A model generated the notes under the pieces. The model was not told where the DNA came from. It saw only the letters and a program-made list of their open reading frames with translations, and did not search any database. A program made the translations under genes and the position numbers. From the NCBI RefSeq assembly GCF_000582685.1, contig NZ_KK073769.1, positions 90,043-104,468 of the forward strand: a DNA stretch of 14,426 bases, read 5' to 3'. Positions 1 to 7,900 of the stretch are shown one piece after another (within the stretch, counting starts at the first letter, position 1; each line of letters opens with the position of its first letter). This DNA is from [Scytonema hofmanni] UTEX 2349 (GTDB lineage Bacteria; Cyanobacteriota; Cyanobacteriia; Cyanobacteriales; Nostocaceae).

Positions 1-112
1 TTGTCTCCCCCTCTCCTTGTCTCCCCCTCTCCTTGTCTCCCCCTCTCCTTGTCTCCCCCTCTCCTTGTCTCCCCCTCTCCTTGTCTCCCCATCTCCTTGT
101 CTCCCCTCCTCC
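1..112. repeat. 16-bp tandem repeat, seven units
   Basis: The unit TTGTCTCCCCCTCTCC is repeated seven times without spacers. The first five copies are identical, the sixth has one change (C to A at 91) and the seventh is diverged. The array begins at or before the window edge, so its full length is unknown. It ends at the stop codon of the Fur-family gene (complement of 112-114), so it forms the immediate 3' flank of that gene. It has no coding signal. The strong pyrimidine/purine strand bias could cause slippage or unusual structure. Confidence 0.95.
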
Positions 113-507
113 TACTCCGGAGCTTGTGTCATCTGACATTGGCTACATAAACCAAAAAACTCTAAAGTATGATAAAAAATCTTAAACTTATGAGTGCCTT
201 GCAATTGTTCTTCTAAATCATGGACTGGGCATTGATTAATCCCAATTGAGATACCGCATTGCAAGCAAGTCATGTGATGCTTGTCTTGCTGCGCTAGGCT
301 ATAAAGGGCTTCACCATTAGCTAATGTCCGCACTTGCACCATGCCTTCCATTTTTAAAGCTTCCAAAGAGCGGTAAACTGTAGCTAAACCCATGCTTTGG
401 TTGCGTTTACGCAGTTCTACGTAAATATCCTGTGCCGAAATGCCTTGCTTGATGGTTTTCAGAAGGCTCAAGATACGGTCTTGACTGCGGGTGCGTATGG
501 CTCTCAT
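112..507 (-). CDS. zur: Fur-family metal-dependent repressor, probably Zur (FurB)
   Basis: 131-residue DNA-binding regulator of the ferric-uptake-regulator family, acting as a cytosolic dimer that represses genes when its metal is bound. Residues 1-75 form the winged helix, with the recognition-helix motif GLATVYRSLEAL at about 40-51. The dimerisation and metal half has two CxxC pairs, C81/C84 and C121/C124, that would hold structural zinc, plus histidines (H77, H78, H113) for the sensing site. The length and the run HKFKIFYHTLEFFGLC resemble the cyanobacterial zinc regulator Zur (FurB) more than FurA or PerR; that paralogue assignment is from memory. The gene is divergent from purS, with 144 bp between the starts. 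PerR is the main alternative. Family certain, subtype probable. Confidence 0.9.
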   Translation of the reverse strand: MRAIRTRSQDRILSLLKTIKQGISAQDIYVELRKRNQSMGLATVYRSLEALKMEGMVQVRTLANGEALYSLAQQDKHHMTCLQCGISIGINQCPVHDLEEQLQGTHKFKIFYHTLEFFGLCSQCQMTQAPE

Positions 508-651
508 AGAGTATTCTTTAAATTTGCCACTGTAGTTAAAGCTGTTTACTGGCTAATTGATAAATCAACAAGTTACCGCTTTGTGATCTTATTTTCACTC
601 ACTTGGAACAGAAAGTTATAGTATAGCGATCGCAGCATTCAGCAAAAGCCT
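508..651. promoter_or_regulatory. Divergent fur-family/purS intergenic region
   Basis: This 144-bp spacer must hold the promoters of both divergent genes. It contains an imperfect AT-rich inverted repeat, TTGATAAATCAA (557-568, arms TTGAT/ATCAA), of the general kind bound by Fur-family proteins, and one HIP1 octamer at 626-633. No convincing -35/-10 pair was picked out. Autoregulation by the adjacent Fur-family protein is possible but is inference only. Confidence 0.3.
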
Positions 652-930
652 GTGCAAAGGAAATATCTAGCCAAAATTTTTGTGACCCTTCGTCCCTCGG
701 TCTTAGACCCTGCTGGTGTGGCTGTACAATCTAGCCTAAAGCAGTTGGGATACGATAACGTTAACTCTGTGCGGATTGGTAAGTACATCGAAGTTACCAT
801 CACCGAACCTGATGAAAGTAAAGCACGTCAACAATTGAATCGCATCTGTGACCAAATGTTAGCAAATCCCGTGATTGAAAATTATCGCTTTGATTTGATT
901 GAGGTCGAATCACAGACAGGAGTATTCTAG
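652..930 (+). CDS. purS: Phosphoribosylformylglycinamidine synthase subunit PurS
   Basis: 92-residue PurS, the small dimeric subunit of the three-part FGAM synthase (PurS/PurQ/PurL). The complex converts FGAR, glutamine and ATP to FGAM in purine synthesis in the cytosol; PurS bridges PurQ and PurL. The sequence has the family features FVTLRPSVLDPAG near the start and the short beta-alpha-beta pattern with SVRIGKYIEV in the middle. The start is GTG at 652, because the protein begins QRKYLAK as expected and no in-frame ATG precedes it. purQ follows on the same strand after 145 bp, an unusually long gap that is filled by a palindromic repeat starting at the purS stop codon. Confidence 0.93.
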   Translation: MQRKYLAKIFVTLRPSVLDPAGVAVQSSLKQLGYDNVNSVRIGKYIEVTITEPDESKARQQLNRICDQMLANPVIENYRFDLIEVESQTGVF

Positions 931-1069
931 GGAATTGGGCAACGGGCATTGGGCAACGGGCAATGGGTACGCTCGAATTAAACAAGTTCAAGATCGCTCA
1001 TGCGTGAATAAATACGATTCTTTCCATGCCCCATGCCCCATGCCCAATGCCCCATGCCCAATTCCCCAA
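930..1069 (+). repeat. Composite palindromic repeat, copy 1 (purS-purQ spacer)
   Basis: The left arm (930-967) is built of GGGCAAC/GGGCATT/GGGCAAT heptamers. The right arm (about 1026-1067) is built of CCATGCC/CCCAATG heptamers and is largely the reverse complement of the left; 930-940 pairs perfectly with 1056-1066. The core runs from GAATTAAA (975) to TCTTTCC (ending 1025), 51 nt. Positions 1001-1045 are identical to 13974-14018. In the purS-purQ transcript this could form a long hairpin whose 5' arm starts in the purS stop codon and whose 3' arm ends about nine bases before the purQ start. Confidence 0.9.
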
Positions 1070-1075
1070 TAAAAA

Positions 1076-1753
1076 ATGACTAAATTCGGCATTTTGGTTT
1101 TTCCAGGTTCTAATTGCGATCGCGATGTTGCTTATGTCACACGAGACATTCTCAAGCAACCGACTCGCATGGTTTGGCATCAAGATACGGATATTTCGGA
1201 TAGTGATGTGATAATTATCCCTGGTGGTTTTAGTTACGGGGATTACCTGCGCTGTGGAGCGATCGCTCGTTTTTCACTTGTGATGCAGCAAGTTGTAGAA
1301 CATGCAAAAAAAGGTAAATTTGTCATCGGTATTTGCAATGGTTTTCAGGTATTAACTGAAGCCGGACTCTTGCCTGGAGCTTTGGTGAGAAATCGGGATT
1401 TGCATTTTATATGCGATCGCTCTCCCCTAAAAGTTGAGCGCACCGATTTACCTTGGACGCAAGCTTATACAAAAGGTGAAATTATCACTTTGCCAATTGC
1501 CCACGGTGAAGGAAGATATCATGCTGATGATGTCACTTTGACAGAAATTGAAGATAACAATCAAGTTGTTTTTCGTTACCAAGGTGAGAATCCTAACGGC
1601 TCGTTAAATAATATTGCGGGTATTTGCAATACTACAGGAAACGTGCTAGGTATGATGCCTCATCCAGAAAGAGCATCAGATGCAGTGTTGGGTAGTACTG
1701 ATGGGTTAAAGTTGTTTTCTGGATTGTTAGATAAAATAGGCGCTTTGATGTAA
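1076..1753 (+). CDS. purQ: Phosphoribosylformylglycinamidine synthase subunit PurQ (glutaminase)
   Basis: 225-residue class I glutamine amidotransferase that releases ammonia from glutamine for PurL in FGAM synthesis, the fourth step of purine biosynthesis. The nucleophile is C87 in GICNGFQVL; H196 and E198 in PHPERA complete the triad. The N terminus FGILVFPGSNCDRD and the IIIPGGFSYGDYLRCG stretch are typical. Length and both ends look complete. The ATG at 1076 follows the repeat's right arm and an A-rich stretch with no clear Shine-Dalgarno sequence, so translation may depend on the upstream repeat structure or on coupling. It carries three HIP1 sites (1116, 1259, 1413), in contrast with the large genes downstream. 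Confidence 0.96.
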   Translation: MTKFGILVFPGSNCDRDVAYVTRDILKQPTRMVWHQDTDISDSDVIIIPGGFSYGDYLRCGAIARFSLVMQQVVEHAKKGKFVIGICNGFQVLTEAGLLPGALVRNRDLHFICDRSPLKVERTDLPWTQAYTKGEIITLPIAHGEGRYHADDVTLTEIEDNNQVVFRYQGENPNGSLNNIAGICNTTGNVLGMMPHPERASDAVLGSTDGLKLFSGLLDKIGALM

Positions 1754-1779
1754 CTTCTACGTTAAATTACCGTGGCGAG

Positions 1780-1816
1780 ATGGTGACTATCAAGACTAAT
1801 ACTGAATAGTCACCAT
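1780..1816 (+). promoter_or_regulatory. 11-bp stem, 15-nt loop inverted repeat between purQ and the large gene pair
   Basis: ATGGTGACTAT at 1780-1790 is perfectly inverted at 1806-1816. The hairpin starts 27 bases past the purQ stop and ends 18 bases before the next start. No T-run follows, so it is not a standard intrinsic terminator. It could be a purQ transcript end, an operator for a dimeric repressor, or a leader structure of the following genes; the sequence does not decide. Confidence 0.55.
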
Positions 1817-1834
1817 AAGCTAGGAATTAACAGG

Positions 1835-4800
1835 GTGAATATTATTCGAGCAGGAAGCGACGATTTAATTTACGTAGATTATAGCGACTTATTATCAAAA
1901 ATTTTACATTGTTTGCGTGGTCAAAAAGTCTTTAAAATTTCTGATGATAACAACCATTTACACATCGATATTGATAGCATAGCTGCTCAAGTTGCTACTT
2001 TGCAGGTAGACAATCCTTTAGGTGTTTCTGCTAATAGCGCCAAAGCTGCTACAGTTAACTTTAGTCCAGGTTTTAAAGAAAACTTTCCCAATCAAATTCA
2101 ACAAATAAGAGATTGTCTGAAGCAGATATTAAAATCTGAACTAGGAGATAGTACCTCAATTGAGCAGTTTGTAAGCAACTTAGTTACAGATTTGCAGAAT
2201 TTTAAAGGTGATAAGCCTAGTTTAGACTTTACCTATCCCTTTCTTCCACATCAAGGGTTACAAAAGCAGCGATTAACTTTCGATGACAGCAATTCAGAGA
2301 ATAAAGAACTTTTAAAAGTTCACAAATTGTCCATCACTGTGCAGAATACCCGTGACTTTAACAGACAATTACAGCAAGGTTTAAAATATTATATCCACGA
2401 GCAATTTAGTAGTGCAAGTGCCGGAGAGAAAGAAGATATTGAGTACATACTTGAAGATTTGGAGAAAGAGACTAACTCTGACTTTTACAAATTGCGAGAT
2501 ATTGTCAATCAGCAAACATTAGGAAAACTAAAAAAACAAGCACAGATAAATTATTTGGAGTTTCTCCACGAGAATATTAATACTAGTACTAGCGCTGCTT
2601 ATGCTGAAGGTGCTATATATCTCCAAGACTTGATCAGACGACTCAAGCTGATAGAAGAATATATTAATGATACCACCAAAGCTGATGGTGATTACTTAGT
2701 TAACTATGCAGGTACTTCAGTTAACTATAGAGATTTGTTTTCTCGTGCTGAAGCATTTGAAATATTGCCAATTATCCCCATCATAGAAGGTTACTTAGGT
2801 GAAACCAAAGATGACAACCGGGGAGAAATTCAATTTATCTTTGGTCTGAAGCTGAAACTTGATGGTAAAGTGCAAGCGTATGGTGGTAAAAATGTCTTTG
2901 AATATCGTCTGAATTTGCTTAATCCAGATAGCAAGGAACATCAAGCGGGAATCGCAGATGCTAAAAACGAAACATTTGCGAGAAAAGTTTTACAAATAGC
3001 ATTTTTATACTATTTTTTGTTTGCCAGTCGCAATAACCCAGAAAGCAAGGATTACAAACTGAATGCTGAATTAGAATACGATCCGATTGCTGGATTTGAT
3101 AAAAATGTAATCCAGATTCTTAAGGGTTCTGACCAAGTTGCAAAACAACAGCTTTTTCGGAAGATTTATAAATATTTTCAGGAATTCAAAGTTCAGAGAA
3201 AAATCAATCTTCTCAAGAAGTTGCTGCAAAATCTCCTCAAACGAGAGACTAGCTTTCCGATGCGAGAGTATCCCCTGCATATTTCTGTGAAAAAAAGCAT
3301 CCTTGAGGACAATAAAAGCAATATCTTCAAAAACAATACATTCTTCAAACCTGTTTTAAGAGGAAACCCTAAAGAAGTTCTCAAATATATATCTATTGCG
3401 GAAGCGAAAGCACAGACAAATTCTCTTTGTACTCTTCCAACCAAAATTACAATCAACGACATTCATTTTTTTGCTACCGATGACCGCGAAACCTTCCGAA
3501 TGGAGTACGATTTAACAGGTATTCGTGCTTTACCTATACTTTTTGTCCCTCTAAAAGATAAAAAATGCCAGGAGATTTTCAATCAATATTTCACGCAGCG
3601 TAAGCTGATATTGTTACCTTACAGTTTAGAAAGTAATAAACTAGAATCTCACCAAGCTTTTGTTTATTGCTTTACCTTTTGCTTACTTGCTTATATCAGT
3701 CTTCGGGTATTGTTGGATAAGCAGAAGATATTATTTATCCCCATTTTTCGGCTACATCTAAACAACAAGCAAGACGATGCACCAATAGAAAAATTTATCG
3801 TGTCCTTGTCTTGTGTATTATCTCATTTACTCAACGAGAAACATCGTTCTAATGCACAGGGAATTGACATTAGAGACTTGCAAAAGTTAGGTAAATTTAA
3901 AGTTCCGAATGTTCTGAGTTCATTATATTCAGTCTTGCCGAAAAAATTTACTTTCACCAATGCCTCAAACTCTCCTGAATTGGACAAATTAGCGATTGTG
4001 ATAGTTTCTAGTCGAGAAAGCGATCGCAGATGGGGTAGTTCTCAAAAAATCTCCAATTTGATGGGAGAAATTATGGGAATTAAACGTCAAGATAATGCTG
4101 TCAGAGTGCAGCTACTTAAAACTTTCTCAGACAACTACGATAAGCAACAAATGTTTACATATCCTAGCGTTGTCATTGACGAAGTAGCTAAACTTTACAA
4201 AATGGGATTCAAGCATTTTCTGTATATTGCCAAAGCACCTTATTCGAGTACATTGCACATGACTCAAACTGAGGAAAATGACGGATTATTTTTCATGTCA
4301 AGAGATGTAATTAAAGCTTTAAAAGCAGAACACAAAGATATTAAGATATATCCGATGTTTTTTGATAAATACTATGCAGTTAAGCTCAAAAAAATCGAGT
4401 CAAGTTCATTATATATTCAAGACACCATAGAACTGACAAATTTAGTCAATGACTCCAGCAAGCAATCTGTTGTATTTTTTAACTTATTTAATGGAATTAA
4501 AGTTCCTGGTCAAGAAAAAAACTACAACGGTGTTATTTCCTACGCAACCTTATTAAATATTTATAAAGACATTCTTGATGATGAAGACATTAGGAAAGGT
4601 TTGATTTTCAACGGTTCATTAAAAAATGAGATCTTGCAATATTTGACCTTATTCCACTTTTATCGATACCAAAAAGCTTCTAAAGACATTTATCTCAAGC
4701 TTGATCCTTACGAAAATCTCATCGGAGAAGAGTCTGTCGGTAAACTCTCCCTATTTAATCATATGAAAGGAAAAAGCGAATTTAACTCATTAGCTTTTTT

Positions 4801-4840
4801 AACTCAAGTAAAGAAAGTATTAAACACAGAGGTTCGCTGA
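1835..4840 (+). CDS. Large uncharacterised protein, partner of the downstream helicase
   Basis: 1001 residues; I recognise no named family. It starts at GTG 1835 behind TAGGA (1821-1825, nine-base spacing). Residues about 1-330 are mixed and charged with helical stretches. A strand-rich part around 330-400 includes QFIFGLKLKLDGKVQAYGG, and a Lys-rich part lies around 430-480. A hydrophobic stretch at about 606-638 may be buried core or membrane-associated. The last third (about 719-960) has alternating strands and helices: LAIVIVSS at 719, DEVAKLYK at about 781, HFLYIAK at about 795, KIYPMFFDKYYAVK at about 837, then NEILQYLTLFHFYR near the C terminus. That order loosely recalls the PIWI/RNase H half of prokaryotic Argonaute-like proteins, but no catalytic tetrad was identified, so this is a hypothesis only. 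No signal peptide is seen. The helicase-like gene follows 69 bases later on the same strand, suggesting joint function. The gene is AT-rich with only one HIP1 site (4020). Confidence 0.85.
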   Translation: MNIIRAGSDDLIYVDYSDLLSKILHCLRGQKVFKISDDNNHLHIDIDSIAAQVATLQVDNPLGVSANSAKAATVNFSPGFKENFPNQIQQIRDCLKQILKSELGDSTSIEQFVSNLVTDLQNFKGDKPSLDFTYPFLPHQGLQKQRLTFDDSNSENKELLKVHKLSITVQNTRDFNRQLQQGLKYYIHEQFSSASAGEKEDIEYILEDLEKETNSDFYKLRDIVNQQTLGKLKKQAQINYLEFLHENINTSTSAAYAEGAIYLQDLIRRLKLIEEYINDTTKADGDYLVNYAGTSVNYRDLFSRAEAFEILPIIPIIEGYLGETKDDNRGEIQFIFGLKLKLDGKVQAYGGKNVFEYRLNLLNPDSKEHQAGIADAKNETFARKVLQIAFLYYFLFASRNNPESKDYKLNAELEYDPIAGFDKNVIQILKGSDQVAKQQLFRKIYKYFQEFKVQRKINLLKKLLQNLLKRETSFPMREYPLHISVKKSILEDNKSNIFKNNTFFKPVLRGNPKEVLKYISIAEAKAQTNSLCTLPTKITINDIHFFATDDRETFRMEYDLTGIRALPILFVPLKDKKCQEIFNQYFTQRKLILLPYSLESNKLESHQAFVYCFTFCLLAYISLRVLLDKQKILFIPIFRLHLNNKQDDAPIEKFIVSLSCVLSHLLNEKHRSNAQGIDIRDLQKLGKFKVPNVLSSLYSVLPKKFTFTNASNSPELDKLAIVIVSSRESDRRWGSSQKISNLMGEIMGIKRQDNAVRVQLLKTFSDNYDKQQMFTYPSVVIDEVAKLYKMGFKHFLYIAKAPYSSTLHMTQTEENDGLFFMSRDVIKALKAEHKDIKIYPMFFDKYYAVKLKKIESSSLYIQDTIELTNLVNDSSKQSVVFFNLFNGIKVPGQEKNYNGVISYATLLNIYKDILDDEDIRKGLIFNGSLKNEILQYLTLFHFYRYQKASKDIYLKLDPYENLIGEESVGKLSLFNHMKGKSEFNSLAFLTQVKKVLNTEVR

Positions 4841-4900
4841 ATTATCTTATATTACTCAGCGTTACTCTGCGCTTCCCTCTGCTTTCCTTTGCATTAAAAA
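4827..4900 (+). repeat. CTCTGCG-type dispersed repeat with hairpin across a stop codon
   Basis: The spacer between the two large genes is mostly a repeat of CTCTGCG/TTCCCTCTGC-like units (about 4856-4892) ending in an A-run. CAGAG (4827-4831) and CGCTGA (4835-4840) are inverted at TCAGCG (4856-4861) and CTCTG (4865-4869) around a three-base internal mismatch and a 15-nt loop. The TGA stop of the upstream gene (4838-4840) is inside the stem. From memory, similar sequences are dispersed in Nostocales genomes. Confidence 0.6.
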
Positions 4901-4909
4901 AAAATTCTA

Positions 4910-7900
4910 ATGAAATCAAAAATAGCAGAAGATTTAGGACGTTTGTTTGAAGTAGGATTTAATATTGGGATTCTTGCCTATATTGAACAAAACAAAATTA
5001 AGCACAAATTTGCAAACTTATATCGTCAGGAATTAGAGCAGCTAAAGTTTCCCAAAATGCGGTTGCGAGTTGTAGATAAAGTTATCAGCACTTTAGAAAG
5101 ACAAATGGCTGAAACTTGGAGTACATTCTTTTTACAAAAAGGGTTTTTGAGTGGCTTTAATTTCTTTCATGAATACTTGAAATCTACAGATTGGCTTAAA
5201 TCTCACAACCTAAGAAATATAGAAATATTATATTACCAATGTAGGTTTAGCGGTGATAACAGCATCGGAACCTACGATATCAAGGATGATAGTCAGTGGT
5301 TTACAGAAGTATTATCTCAGTTTGAAAATTTAGATAATATCTCTCAGTATATTAAAGGTTATAAAGCAAAAGGTGAGTTTCTGAATGCAGACACTTTAAT
5401 ACTGCTGCGATATCGGAGACAATATCGGGTTATCTGTGTTGATTTATCGGTGTTTTCTATTAATTCCAATGACGATGTGAAAAACCTGGATTATATAGAA
5501 ATTATCCGACGTTTATTGATGAGGGATATTAGTTATTTACGCTCCAAAAGTGTTTTTTCTAATCTTCGCATCGATACCGAATCTTTAGGGTTAGATTTCT
5601 CGGAAGATTTAAAGAGTTATTTTACAGCTTTTAAATATAAAGACAAAGAAAGTACGAAATTAATTCAAGCTGCCGGTTATGCTCATAGCTTCTATAATTT
5701 TATCCAGTCAACTGGGATTTTACCTGATGCAGCATCGGTGGTTTTCAACTCTCTAGGATATAGCGATCGCGGAATAAGTGCTATGTCTATCAACCGCGAA
5801 AATATAGATGTTTGGAAAACCTGTTATCAGATTTACAAACATGACTCAAGTGGCAAAGAAATTTACGAAGCACGTAAGCAAGTTTTAAATCTAATTAAAC
5901 GCAACGCATATAATAGTTTTGAACGTGGTAAACAGTTTGTTGATGCTCTTTTAGAAGTTCCTGCTGACGAGATTACTTTTTTACCTCCTCATCAAGAGAA
6001 AATTACTGGATTTTTCAACTTTGTTACAGAAGTTCCCCCAAAACTGATGCAAGAGTTAGCTTTAACTGGAGTTATGAACCTGCGACAAGCTCATGCTGAA
6101 CTGATTAAAAAAGCTTTGGTTTCTCAGAATACTTATATATTTTTAACTGGCAATCCTGGTATTGGTAAAACTACAGCGATCGTCGATTTTCTCAAAAATC
6201 ATCTAGATGAAGGTTTTCTTTTCTTTTATGTAAGTCCTAGAAAACAAGTTAACTTAGACATTATCGAGAAGTTTAAAAATAAAGAAACGCGAGAATTGTG
6301 CGATGATCGGTTGTTAGCTATTAATAGCCACAGCAATCTAATTACAGATAATTTCGGACGGTATACTGTTGAATATACCTGCAATCAGCGTCAAGGTAAA
6401 TTTGTGCGAAAGTCTGTACACTTTATTCATAGTAGGGAAAATGAGCGAATCGCACGACGTTCAGATAAGCTGAAGAAACCGACTGACGATGTTATTCAAG
6501 ATAATCAACATAAAAAAAAGGGCGTTTTAAATAGCATTTGCGAGGCTATATCAACGATTGTAGAAGATGAATTGTCAAATAATATAATCGCTACCGCTTC
6601 TATCCAAGCTTTAAAAACAACACAAACTGACGACACTTTGAAGCATTTTGAGAAAATCTTTAGAAATGCTTATAACGAAAGAGACAATATAATCTTTACT
6701 GAGAGGATGCGAGAGATTTCTGGGAGAATCAAGCACTTATTCATCATGATAGATGAAATAACAGGGGATGATAGCGGAGTTCACTTTTTAGATGGAATTC
6801 ATAAGATTATATTCAAATATAAATTGAATGATAATCAGTATGGTTTTAATACAAAGGTGATTGTTGCTGATGCTTCTATCGTTGATAAAAACGTTATAAT
6901 TCAACACCTTTCTGATAAATCACCAGAACCAGACAAAATCTATTTTCGTCGTGCTACAGAAATTGCTCAACCTCTTTCAATTCAAGCATTAGTATTTAAA
7001 GATTTCGCAGCAACAGTTATCAATACTAACTCCTACCCGGCAAAAAGTTTATCTATCACATATAAAGTATTGATAGAATCTTGCAAGTTTAGTGATGAAG
7101 CACATTTCAAGCAAAAATCTAACTTGGAAGCAAGTTTGCAAAAGGAGATTTTAAAAGACATCGAAGCTTTTTTAAATCAGTCTGATGTTGACCAAATAAT
7201 AGTTTACATCCAAAATCAGCGCAGATTAGCAGAACTGATTGAAAAAATTAAAGAACATCGGGGACAATTTGAAAAGTGTACCGATTATCTGGAGATACAC
7301 GCAAATATATCTGAAGAGGAAAAGAAAGAAATACAAAACTTTCAAGAAAACGTCAAAGTAGTTTTTATGACTGCTTCCGGAAGTCGGGGTTTATCCTTCC
7401 CCAAAGCTAAACACATCCTAGTAGAAATTCCCAAATTTGAGATTGAGAAAAATCTCATGGAAGTAATTCAAGTAATTTATAGAGGTCGTGGTAATGATAA
7501 GATAGATAATGAGGATAAAGAATTAGTTTTCTATTTATCAGAACGTTCAGTTTATTATCAGGATGACCAGCAATTATCTTTACAAGAATATCAGGATAAC
7601 CAGCAATTATCTTTACAAGAAAGTGTGCTGAGTCTGTTAAATATCTTATTAATTTTGAAAGCCTCTATAATGACCAGAATTTTTGGCTCTGGTTGCATAG
7701 GACGCGATAATTTTATCATTATACCTATAGGTGGTAAGTCTATTTTAGCTGCTGGTGAAACATTTTCTGCTCAGATGGTAAATCTTATCAACCAATTGAA
7801 GAAAGAACATTATAGAAACAAAAGCGATGTTTTAGTAGAAAAGGTTTATACAAGCTTAGAACAGTTATTAGGACGAGCAGAATTTACTGTTATAAATACA

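Noticed and set aside
1..112. Possible CRISPR array
   Set aside because: The 16-bp units are directly adjacent with no unique spacers, so it is a minisatellite.
397..621. 74-residue plus-strand open frame
   Set aside because: It mostly overlaps the well-supported fur-family gene on the other strand and lacks a ribosome site or any recognisable domain.
800..1183. Short minus-strand open frames around the purS-purQ junction
   Set aside because: They lie antisense to purS, the repeat element and purQ. The shared ERIVFIHA peptide comes from the repeat core, not from a gene family.
6149..6757. DinG/XPD-type iron-sulphur helicase
   Set aside because: Only three cysteines lie between motifs I and II and they are not clustered, so the four-cysteine signature is missing.
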